This document shows positions 17,450 through 24,669 of a stretch of 64,000 nt of DNA, piece after piece. Position numbers and translations under genes: made by a program. This DNA is from Clostridiales bacterium (GTDB lineage: Bacteria > Bacillota > Clostridia > Christensenellales > Borkfalkiaceae), in contig SVHG01000004.1 of NCBI GenBank assembly GCA_015055965.1, positions 62,001 through 126,000 on the forward strand, read 5' to 3'. Each line of letters starts with the position of its first letter. The stretch's first letter is position 1. The notes beneath the pieces are model-generated. The model was not told where the DNA came from. It saw only the letters and a program-made list of their open reading frames with translations, and did not search any database.

Positions 17450-18412
17450 ATGGCAAAGGTTGCAATACTTACCAGCGGTGGCGACGCCCCCGGCATGAAC
17501 GCTTGCTTAAGAGCTTGTGTTCGTTACGCAATTTACAAGGATTTAGACGTTTACGGCGTTGAAAGAGGTTATAAGGGTTTAATTGATAACAAGCTAACAT
17601 ATATGAATAGCCGTTCAGTTTCAGATATAGTTCACCGTGGCGGTACAATTCTTCGTTCTGCAAGATGCCCCGAATTTACGGATACTGAGTTTCAGCATCA
17701 AGCGGCAGATACCTTAAAGGCTTACGGAATAGAAAACCTAATCGTTATTGGCGGTGACGGTTCTTTCCGCGGTGCAAAGGATTTATGCGATAATTGTGGC
17801 GTTAACGTTATTGGCATTCCCGGAACTATTGATAACGACCTTGCTTACACCGATTACACCTTGGGCTTTGACTCTGCAGTTAACACGGTTTTATGGGCAA
17901 TAAACGCCCTTCGTGACACAATGAACTCACACGATAGAGTAAGCTTGCTTGAGGTTATGGGTAGAAACTGTGGCGATATAGCTCTTTATTCTGCCGTTGC
18001 CGGCGGTGTTGAATACGTTCTTACCCCCGAAGTCCCCTACGACTTAGATGAGATTTGCGCTTCTATTAAATTTAGCCAAAAGCGCGGAAAAACCTCTAAT
18101 ATGATTATATTAGCAGAAGGGGCCGGCAATAAAGAAGAAATTTGCGCTAAGATTAAAGAAAAAACGGGAATTTCAGTAAAAACCACCACTCTTGGCCATA
18201 TTCAACGCGGTGGCTCACCCTCTATGGCAGATAGAGTTTTGGCTGCAAAATTCGCAGTTCGCGCAGTTGATTTAATTTTACAAAAGCAAACCAACCGTGT
18301 TGTTGGTATTAAGAATAACAAGATTATTGATAGAGATATTTCAGAAGCCCTTGCAGAAAAGCACAGCTTTGATGAAGACCTTTATCGCGTAGCAAACGTT
18401 TTAAGCTTATAA
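17450..18412 (+). CDS. pfkA: ATP-dependent 6-phosphofructokinase
   Basis: 320 residues from ATG 17450, the normal PfkA length; an in-frame ATG 18 bp upstream lacks the AGGA site. The nucleotide-site residues identify the phosphoryl donor: SGGDAPGMN (about 9-17), GGDGS (about 100-104) and PGTIDND (about 122-128). Gly at the two positions where PPi enzymes have Asp and Lys marks it as ATP-using. MGRNCGD and the effector-site region follow. It phosphorylates fructose 6-phosphate in glycolysis. A small lipoprotein gene begins 4 bp after its stop. Confidence 0.95.
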   Translation: MAKVAILTSGGDAPGMNACLRACVRYAIYKDLDVYGVERGYKGLIDNKLTYMNSRSVSDIVHRGGTILRSARCPEFTDTEFQHQAADTLKAYGIENLIVIGGDGSFRGAKDLCDNCGVNVIGIPGTIDNDLAYTDYTLGFDSAVNTVLWAINALRDTMNSHDRVSLLEVMGRNCGDIALYSAVAGGVEYVLTPEVPYDLDEICASIKFSQKRGKTSNMIILAEGAGNKEEICAKIKEKTGISVKTTTLGHIQRGGSPSMADRVLAAKFAVRAVDLILQKQTNRVVGIKNNKIIDRDISEALAEKHSFDEDLYRVANVLSL

Positions 18413-18415
18413 AAA

Positions 18416-18880
18416 ATGAAAAACAAGCGCCGTTATATATCAATTTTAACAGTTTGCGTTCTTCTGTTTTTCTTTACGTCGTGCAATATTACAGAGTGCG
18501 GTTATTCTCACAACACCGGCGATACTTTGACCTTTAGTTTTCAATCTATAGGTGGCGAATACGTCAACCCAAATAATGATCATTTTTCCCTCAATTATAT
18601 TAAACACAAGAATCAAGATGACTCGCCTATTTATTATAAAGGAAGCATCGCATCCGGCACGGTAAACGTGTATTACCAAATTAGAGGAGAAGAGGAACGC
18701 CACTTACTTTTTTCAATTATGGGTAATGAAGAGGTTTCCGGCGAAGGTCCGACTATTCCAAAGGGCGTACAAATAAGATTCACTTTTGAAACAGTTTCAT
18801 ACGCGGCAATGAACGGAGCATTTATATTTACCTTCAATAAAGAAAAACTTGATTCTAAAATTATTAAGTTTTTTAAGTAA
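18416..18880 (+). CDS. Small lipoprotein, member 1 of a local paralogue pair
   Basis: 154 residues. A signal peptide with lipobox FTSC (Cys23) predicts a surface lipoprotein. The mature part is short, beta-rich and without recognised motifs. Its C-terminal half resembles the next gene: both have a YY-x-G/L segment, a VYYQIRG or LYLEVDG strand, and an FETV or IETV strand followed by NG and a final hydrophobic strand. The pair therefore looks like a diverged tandem duplication of a beta-sandwich. The start is 4 bp after pfkA with no Shine-Dalgarno sequence, implying translational coupling. Function unknown. Confidence 0.8.
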   Translation: MKNKRRYISILTVCVLLFFFTSCNITECGYSHNTGDTLTFSFQSIGGEYVNPNNDHFSLNYIKHKNQDDSPIYYKGSIASGTVNVYYQIRGEEERHLLFSIMGNEEVSGEGPTIPKGVQIRFTFETVSYAAMNGAFIFTFNKEKLDSKIIKFFK

Positions 18881-18905
18881 AAAACAAACTTTAACGAGGT
18901 AAGTT

Positions 18906-19331
18906 ATGAAAAAAATATTCATTGTTTTCTTAAGCACTTTTTTACTGTTAGTTTTAACCTTTCTTTCCGCTTGCAGTAGTTCAGTTGCAGTAGGCCTTGT
19001 AAACGTTAGCAAGCCAAATTATCATTCAGTAAGCTTTTACTCACTTAAAGGAAGGCATACTTTTACTTTAAAAAATCAATTGAATGATGATAACTGCGCG
19101 CTTTATTATTCAACCACCCTTGAAAAAGGCGAGTTTAATCTTTACTTAGAGGTTGACGGGCAAAAGATACTTTTAAAAAATGAAAAGGAAGGCGTTGATT
19201 CACCTGCGGTAGAAGAATACTTTGACGGCGTTGATTTTAATAAGCACCGCAACGTTGAAATTACGATAGAAACGGTAAACGAAGTAAAAAACGGTAAGGT
19301 TATTGTGAGATTTGAAACAATAAACGCATAA
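18906..19331 (+). CDS. Small lipoprotein, member 2 of a local paralogue pair
   Basis: 141 residues. Signal peptide with lipobox LSAC (Cys23) followed by Ser-rich residues. The mature domain of about 115 residues is predicted all-beta and aligns loosely with the previous gene, sharing the YY, LYLEVDG and TIETV strands in the same order and spacing. It has its own ATG with AACGAGGT upstream and lies 25 bp after the first lipoprotein. Placed between two phosphofructokinase genes, it may be co-transcribed with them, but a role in glycolysis is not implied for a surface protein. Confidence 0.8.
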   Translation: MKKIFIVFLSTFLLLVLTFLSACSSSVAVGLVNVSKPNYHSVSFYSLKGRHTFTLKNQLNDDNCALYYSTTLEKGEFNLYLEVDGQKILLKNEKEGVDSPAVEEYFDGVDFNKHRNVEITIETVNEVKNGKVIVRFETINA

Positions 19332-19391
19332 CCTTATATCAATAAATCAAATAAAAAAAATAAACAATATAAATTTTGGAGGCACACTATC

Positions 19392-20633
19392 ATGAAAAAC
19401 CTTGTTGGCGCATGTATGTTTGCGCAATCAGGCGGTCCTACTTCAGTTATTAACGCAAGCGCTGCAGGCGTATTTATCGAAGCTTTAGGCCAAGAAAACA
19501 TCACTGCTGTTTACGGCGCTGCTCACGGTATTAGAGGCGTTCTTAACGAAGAATTTTACGATATCGGCAAAGAAGATATGGCTGAATTAGAGCTTTTAAA
19601 GTACACCCCTTCTTCTGCTTTAGGTTCTGTTCGTTATAAGCTTAAAGACGCATCTGTTGATGATACCGATTATAAGAGAATCGTTGAAGTATTCAAAAAA
19701 TACAACATTCGTTACTTCTTCTATAACGGCGGTAACGACAGTATGGATACCTGTAACAAAATTTCTAAATATATGGCAAAATCAGGTTGGGATTGCAACG
19801 TAATCGGCGTTCCCAAAACCATTGATAACGACCTTTACGGAACTGACCACTGCCCAGGCTACGCTTCAGCTGCTAAGTACATAGCTACTACCGTTATGGA
19901 AGTTAACCTTGACGCTAAGGTTTACGATACTCCCATGATTTGCGTTATTGAAGCTATGGGTAGAAACGCCGGTTGGCTTACCGCTGCTGCAGCTCTTGCA
20001 GGTCATAAGGGCTTAGGCGCTGACTTAATTTACCTTCCCGAAGTTGCTTTTGATATTGACACCTTCGTTGAAGACGTTAAAAAAGTTTGCGCTAAAAATA
20101 ACGGTAAATGTATTGCAGTTGTTTCTGAAGGTATCAGAGATAAAGACGGCAAGCTTATCGTTGAATTAGTTGGTAGCGTTGGCAGAGATAGCTTCGGTCA
20201 CGCTCAGCTTGGTGGCGTTGCTGCAACCTTAGCTAACCTATTAAAGGAAAAGACCGGTTACAAGACCAGAGGTATTGAGCTTAGCTTAATGCAAAGATGT
20301 GGCGCTCACCTTGCTTCTAAGGTAGACGTTGAAGAAACCTTTGGCGCAGGTCGCGCAGCTGTTAAGGCAGCAGTAAACGGCGAAACCGATAAAATGGTTT
20401 GCTACGAACGTCAAGAAGGCTCTGAATATAAGTGTGAATACAAGCTTCTTCCCTTAGAGCTTGCTGCTAACACCGAAAAGACCGTTCCCCAAGAATGGAT
20501 TATTAACAACGGCACTTACGTTTCAGATGAATTCGTTAAATACGCTCTTCCCCTAATTCAAGGCGATTGCAAAGCTCCCTTAGAAGACGGTCTACCCCGT
20601 TTTGCAAAGCTTAAAAAGGTTTTAGTAAAATAA
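19392..20633 (+). CDS. PPi-type 6-phosphofructokinase
   Basis: 413 residues, longer than PfkA, starting at ATG 19392 with GGAGG. The Rossmann-like motif QSGGPTSVINAS (about 12-23) places it in the group of pyrophosphate-using or unusual PFKs. The two discriminating residues are Asp116 (in GGNDS, 113-117) and Lys142 (in PKTIDND), both of the PPi-dependent type; ATP enzymes have Gly at both. Asn115 replaces the Mg-site Asp of ATP-type GGDGS. AMGRNAGW (about 194) and the fructose 6-phosphate region follow. It probably catalyses reversible phosphorylation of fructose 6-phosphate by PPi. Donor specificity is inferred from these residues. Confidence 0.85.
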   Translation: MKNLVGACMFAQSGGPTSVINASAAGVFIEALGQENITAVYGAAHGIRGVLNEEFYDIGKEDMAELELLKYTPSSALGSVRYKLKDASVDDTDYKRIVEVFKKYNIRYFFYNGGNDSMDTCNKISKYMAKSGWDCNVIGVPKTIDNDLYGTDHCPGYASAAKYIATTVMEVNLDAKVYDTPMICVIEAMGRNAGWLTAAAALAGHKGLGADLIYLPEVAFDIDTFVEDVKKVCAKNNGKCIAVVSEGIRDKDGKLIVELVGSVGRDSFGHAQLGGVAATLANLLKEKTGYKTRGIELSLMQRCGAHLASKVDVEETFGAGRAAVKAAVNGETDKMVCYERQEGSEYKCEYKLLPLELAANTEKTVPQEWIINNGTYVSDEFVKYALPLIQGDCKAPLEDGLPRFAKLKKVLVK

Positions 20634-20642
20634 TTTAAAGAT

Positions 20643-20674
20643 AAAAATCCCGCGTTTTTATTGCGGGATTTTTT
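20643..20674 (+). terminator. Terminator after the PPi-type PFK gene
   Basis: AAAAATCCCGC (20643-20653) pairs with GCGGGATTTTT (20663-20673). Confidence 0.92.
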
Positions 20675-20698
20675 ATAAAAGATTACTTAAAAAGCCCT

Positions 20699-20713
20699 TT
20701 ATAGGTCGATTAA
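20699..20713 (-). repeat. Dispersed motif copy (minus orientation), one mismatch
   Basis: Minus strand reads TTAATCG-ACC-TATAA, followed by AGGGCTTTTT. It lies 43 bp before the 157-residue orphan gene. Confidence 0.6.
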
Positions 20714-20755
20714 CGGCACTTTAAAGAGATAAATAAATTTTTAAAGGTGGTAAAA

Positions 20756-21229
20756 ATGAAACAAATATACACCTACGTAGCAAAGTCCTTGCCTTCAATG
20801 AATAACTACCTAAAATTCATTAAAACGGCAGATGAATTTAACGCTTTATCAAAAGCGCTTTATCATTTCTTTAACAGCGAGCTTTTAACTAAATCAGATT
20901 ACGTAAGAATGGTAGACGTTATATTAGATAAGCTACCAATTTATATGCGCAATAATAACGTAACGCAATTTGAAGAAATCGTTTTTTCTTACGTCGTTTT
21001 CAACGCGCCACCCAACCCTGATTACCAAAAGGCAATACACGGTTTATTAACCGCATCACCCGAGCTTGACCTCAACTTGCTTTTTAACTGCTTACATATT
21101 ATGGCGCAAAACTTTGTTAACAACAATAACTTCGTTGGCGTAGAGGTCATTACAAACTCAACTATAACGTTAAAGCCTTTAACCCCACAAGAATTAGAAA
21201 CCATCAAAAAGATAATCGGGGCTAAATAA
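20756..21229 (+). CDS. Hypothetical protein, 157 residues
   Basis: I do not recognise this protein. ATG 20756 is preferred because AAAGGTGG lies 6 bp upstream; a GTG nine bases earlier is inside that site. It is soluble, mostly alpha-helical, with no signal peptide, membrane segment, Cys cluster or ATP motif. Visible features are an Asn-rich middle (YMRNNNVTQF, FVNNNNFVG) and a Pro-containing loop before the last helix. Codon use resembles the neighbours. It is bracketed by two same-orientation copies of the dispersed motif (20699 and 21267) and isolated by terminators on both sides, so it is its own transcription unit. Confidence 0.75.
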   Translation: MKQIYTYVAKSLPSMNNYLKFIKTADEFNALSKALYHFFNSELLTKSDYVRMVDVILDKLPIYMRNNNVTQFEEIVFSYVVFNAPPNPDYQKAIHGLLTASPELDLNLLFNCLHIMAQNFVNNNNFVGVEVITNSTITLKPLTPQELETIKKIIGAK

Positions 21230-21266
21230 TTTACCGTTTGTTATGATTTTAAACAAAAAAGCCACG

Positions 21267-21281
21267 CTATAGGTCGATTAA
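21267..21281 (-). repeat. Dispersed motif copy (minus orientation)
   Basis: Exact half-sites: TTAATCG-ACC-TATAG on the minus strand, followed by CGTGGCTTTTTT. 37 bp after the orphan gene. Confidence 0.65.
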
Positions 21282-21300
21282 CTGAATATTTAAAAAAATA

Positions 21301-21335
21301 AAGCGAAGGAAATAAAACCTTCGCTTTTTCTTTTT
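21301..21335. terminator. Bidirectional terminator between the orphan gene and rarA
   Basis: AAGCGAAGG (21301-21309) pairs with CCTTCGCTT (21318-21326), with T runs on both strands; it overlaps the rarA stop. Confidence 0.88.
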
Positions 21336-22659
21336 ATTTAGAACCTTTTCTTTTTCTTTGCATTTCTTTAATACGAGCTTCATCACCGTTATCCGTGGGG
21401 TTATAATATACCTTATCCTTTAAAGAATCGGGTAAATATTGCTGTTCTACCCATCCGCCGTAAGAATGGGGATATTTGTATGCAGAGCTTTTCTTCTTTG
21501 CTTCGTCATCTGCAAAAACGCTATTCTTAAGATGCGGGGGAACGTTATCGTCACAAACCCTTTCCGCGTCCTCCCTAGCCATTCCCATTGCCTCTATAAC
21601 GCTGTTAGACTTGGGGGCTTCACAAACGTAAATAATCGCGTGTGAAAGGGGTATCATTGCTTCCGGATATCCAACGTTTTGTAATGCGGTTAAAGCAGAA
21701 ACTGCAACCACTAATGCGTTAGAATCTGCCATACCAACGTCCTCTGAAGCATGGGTTACCAATCTTCTTGCAATAAGCATGGGGTCACAACCGCCGGCAA
21801 GCAGTCTTTGCGACCAATATAAAGCCGCACTGGAATCGCTACCCCTTAAGCTCTTACAAAAGGCAGATAAAATGTCGTAATACAAATTCTCGTCGTAAGA
21901 AAGAGCCTTCTTTTGAATGGACTGTTCTGCATCCTTTAAGGTTACGATTATTTTTCCATCCGCCTGAGGTGGCGTCGTTAATACCGCCAGCTCTAATGCG
22001 TTATAGGCAACTCTAAGGTCACCCGCGCTCATCATTGCAATATGCTTAACAGCCTCTTCACTTATCTCGGTATCGTAATTACCTAAACCGCGCTTTTTAT
22101 CGCTAATCGCCCTATAGATGGCTTTTTCAACTGTTTCTTCCGTTAATCTCTTAAACTCAAAAACTCTGCAACGGGATACGATTGCGGGCGTCATTGAAGC
22201 AAATGGATTTTCTGTTGTAGAACCGATAAATATAATTGTACCTTGCTCTATTAAAGGCAATAAAGAATCTGACTGAAGCTTGTTAAAACGGTGGCACTCG
22301 TCTAATAAAAGATAGGTTTTTTTACCGTATAAGCGAGCGTTTTCCTTTGCCTCGTCTCCAACCTTTTTAACGTCCGCTACACCGCTATTAACCGCGTTTA
22401 GCTTAACGAAATTACCACTTGTAGAGTTTGCAATAATATTTGCAAGGGTTGTTTTACCGCATCCGGGAGGCCCCCAAAAGATACAGCTCCCCAACCTATC
22501 AAGCATAATCGCCCTACGAAGCAAGCTACCCTCTTCTGCAATATGGCTTTGCCCCATAAATTCACGCAAGGAAAGAGGACGCATTCTTTCAGCCAAGGGA
22601 ACGACGGTTGTTTTTGAAGTTTCTTCGAACATACTTATCGTTTGATCATCTTTTTTCAT
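21334..22659 (-). CDS. rarA: Replication-associated recombination ATPase RarA (MgsA)
   Basis: 441 residues. AAA+ clamp-loader-like ATPase: N-terminal LAERMRPLSLREFMGQ, Walker A GPPGCGKTTL (about 61-70), Walker B LLDECHRFNK (about 117), sensor 1 GSTTENP (about 147), and the C-terminal tetramerisation domain ending GGWVEQQYLPDSL, a RarA hallmark. RarA acts at stalled replication forks and single-strand gaps. No Shine-Dalgarno sequence precedes the ATG, and the leader is very short. It is divergent from the YlbJ-like gene with only 43 bp between them. No SOS box was seen upstream. Confidence 0.96.
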   Translation of the reverse strand: MKKDDQTISMFEETSKTTVVPLAERMRPLSLREFMGQSHIAEEGSLLRRAIMLDRLGSCIFWGPPGCGKTTLANIIANSTSGNFVKLNAVNSGVADVKKVGDEAKENARLYGKKTYLLLDECHRFNKLQSDSLLPLIEQGTIIFIGSTTENPFASMTPAIVSRCRVFEFKRLTEETVEKAIYRAISDKKRGLGNYDTEISEEAVKHIAMMSAGDLRVAYNALELAVLTTPPQADGKIIVTLKDAEQSIQKKALSYDENLYYDILSAFCKSLRGSDSSAALYWSQRLLAGGCDPMLIARRLVTHASEDVGMADSNALVVAVSALTALQNVGYPEAMIPLSHAIIYVCEAPKSNSVIEAMGMAREDAERVCDDNVPPHLKNSVFADDEAKKKSSAYKYPHSYGGWVEQQYLPDSLKDKVYYNPTDNGDEARIKEMQRKRKGSK

Positions 22660-22702
22660 ATTTTATATAATAACACAAACTTAAATAAAATACAATTATA
22701 TT

Positions 22703-23656
22703 ATGAGAAAATTTTTATTTTATTTAATTACCGCCCTTCTTTTATTCGTAGCAGCTGCACTCGTTTACAATCCAGAGCGCTATATTAAGTGTTGCTTGGA
22801 AGGAATTACCGTTTGGGCGATTACCGTTTTACCCTCTCTTTTACCATTTTTCTTCTTAACCTTGCTTCTAACTAATTTAGGTATTGCAGCTAGGCTGGCT
22901 AAAATATGTGAGCCAATTACAAAAAGATTATACGGTTGCGGTGGCGAAGGGGCTTTCGTGCAAATTATGAGCTTTATTTCCGGCTACCCAGTTGGCGCAA
23001 AGCTTATTGCAGAGCTTTATAACGAAGGAGCTATAGACAGTAAAGAAGCAACAAAAATTTCTCTCTTCACCTCCACATCCGGCCCTATGTTCGTTTTAGG
23101 TAGCGTGGGAATTGGCATGTTTTTAGATAGACGTGTCGGTTTTTTTCTGCTATGCTCCCACTTTTTTTCTGCCATACTGAACGGAATAGCGTTTAAAAGG
23201 CTATATAAAGAGAACAACTTTTCCCCACTAAAGCTAAAGCGGTATTCAGGAAATTTACTTTACGACTGCGCGTATAGCGCAACACTTTCTTGCTTAATAG
23301 TTGGTTGCTTTATTGCCGTTTTTTACGTATTTTGCCAAATACTTTTAGATAGTAATTTACTTTATCCCTTCGTTTTCATTTTCTCTTTACTGTTTAAGGA
23401 TATAAAAAAAGCCCAAGGCTTTTGCGTTGGACTTATAGAATTAACTAACGGTTGTATTTTGCTTGCTCGCGACTGGAACGACCTTTCCGTTTGCTTAACC
23501 TCTTTTTTGATTTCTTTCGGTGGGCTAAGCATACTAATTCAATCAATAACCTTTTTAAAGCAAGCAAGGGTTAATATTAAGTTGTTTATTTTAAGCAAGC
23601 TAATGCAAGCAATAACTTCCTTTTTAATTTGCTTTTTAATGTGCAAATTTCTTTAA
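22703..23656 (+). CDS. YlbJ-like membrane protein (nucleoside-recognition/GATE fold)
   Basis: 317 residues, all hydrophobic helices (about eight). The conserved core is GGEGAFVQIMSFISGYPVGAKL (read in part; about 75-96) followed by LFTSTSGPMFVLG, typical of the YlbJ family of sporulation-associated integral membrane proteins with a nucleoside-recognition/GATE domain. YlbJ of Bacillus is about 400 residues, so this is a compact form; no other sporulation gene is in the window, so the role may differ. The ATG has no Shine-Dalgarno sequence, and a TACAAT box ends 6 bp before it, suggesting a leaderless mRNA. It converges on the rsmD-coaD gene with an 8-bp gap. Confidence 0.8.
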   Translation: MRKFLFYLITALLLFVAAALVYNPERYIKCCLEGITVWAITVLPSLLPFFFLTLLLTNLGIAARLAKICEPITKRLYGCGGEGAFVQIMSFISGYPVGAKLIAELYNEGAIDSKEATKISLFTSTSGPMFVLGSVGIGMFLDRRVGFFLLCSHFFSAILNGIAFKRLYKENNFSPLKLKRYSGNLLYDCAYSATLSCLIVGCFIAVFYVFCQILLDSNLLYPFVFIFSLLFKDIKKAQGFCVGLIELTNGCILLARDWNDLSVCLTSFLISFGGLSILIQSITFLKQARVNIKLFILSKLMQAITSFLICFLMCKFL

Positions 23657-23664
23657 AAGTTAGC

Positions 23665-24669
23665 CTATAGCGCTTTTAACAGCACTTTTATAACCTCTTC
23701 GGTTAAATATTCATTCCACCTTTCAGGCTGATTAATTAACGCCTTAAAGGCAGTTGAGCTAACCGATTGCATATCCTTGCTACAGTTAATATAAACGTTT
23801 TTAATTTCGGGATATAACTTTTTATTGAAGTCTAGCATTTGCTCTTCGTACTTCATATCCTCTTCATTTCTTATACCCCTAACGTTGTTAGCCGTTCTGT
23901 TTTGCTTTAAAAAATCCACTAGGTAACCGTCGAATGAATCAACGGTTACCTTTTCATATTTTTCAAAGGCTGCGTTTAACGCGTTAAGCCTTGTAAATTT
24001 ATCAAAGGTATGGCTCTTACTTGCGTTTATCCCCATAGCCACTATTACCTTAGAATAGCTTTCAAGCGCCTTTTCTACTATATGAATATGCCCCTTGGTA
24101 ACGGGATCAAAGCTACCTGCAAACACGGCAACGCTACAGTTAAGCTTTCTGTAAAAAGCGAACTCGCTTATGCCGTATTTTTTGCTTTTTTCAAGAAAAA
24201 GCCCTTCTATAGGTTGATTAAACGCACTTCCGCTTTCATAAATAACAATACCGTTATCATTTAAAAGATTGCGTTTACCAATGATTTCTAACGCCTTAAT
24301 ACCATCCTTAGACTTATAAGGCGGATCTAAAAATATAATATCAAAGCGCTCGCTAGTTCTTTCTAAAAAGGTAATGCAATCACTATTTAAAACCTTTGCT
24401 CTTTCCCCAATGCTATCTAAATTCTTTTGCGTAAGCTTACAGGACTGAATACTTTTATCGCTAAAAAGCACGCTTTTTGCCCCGCGAGAAATAGCTTCTA
24501 TTCCCATAGAACCGCTACCGCAAAATGCGTCGTAAAAGCTTTTACCTTGAAGCTCGAATTGTAAAACGGAAAAAACAGCCTCTTTCGCTCTGTCCGAGGT
24601 GGGCCTTATCGCATCCCCTTCAAAGGACGCAAGCTTTTTTCCCTTATATTTTCCCGCAATAATTCTCAT
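23665..24669 (-). CDS. rsmD-coaD: Fused 16S rRNA methyltransferase RsmD and phosphopantetheine adenylyltransferase CoaD
   Basis: 334 residues in a single open frame. Residues 1 to about 175 are RsmD (m2G966 of 16S rRNA): RIIAGKYKGKKL start, SAM motif FDAFCGSGSMG-like YDAFCGSGSMGIEA (about 45-58), and DPPY (about 113). From about 178 CoaD follows with essentially no linker: VFAGSFDPVTKGH (nucleotide-binding HxGH-type motif), RGIRNEEDMKYE, and the C-terminal VSSTAFKALI, where the usual ISST-x-VR has Lys for Arg. CoaD makes dephospho-CoA from 4'-phosphopantetheine. The two genes are often neighbours in Firmicutes; here they are one polypeptide. The start overlaps alr by 26 bp. No frameshift is needed to explain the fusion. 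Confidence 0.93.
   Translation of the reverse strand: MRIIAGKYKGKKLASFEGDAIRPTSDRAKEAVFSVLQFELQGKSFYDAFCGSGSMGIEAISRGAKSVLFSDKSIQSCKLTQKNLDSIGERAKVLNSDCITFLERTSERFDIIFLDPPYKSKDGIKALEIIGKRNLLNDNGIVIYESGSAFNQPIEGLFLEKSKKYGISEFAFYRKLNCSVAVFAGSFDPVTKGHIHIVEKALESYSKVIVAMGINASKSHTFDKFTRLNALNAAFEKYEKVTVDSFDGYLVDFLKQNRTANNVRGIRNEEDMKYEEQMLDFNKKLYPEIKNVYINCSKDMQSVSSTAFKALINQPERWNEYLTEEVIKVLLKAL
24207..24221 (-). repeat. Dispersed motif copy inside rsmD-coaD, one mismatch
   Basis: Minus strand reads TTAATCA-ACC-TATAG then AAGGGCTTTTT; it encodes residues about 150-154 near the end of the RsmD part and includes the same T-rich tail as the intergenic copies. Confidence 0.5.
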
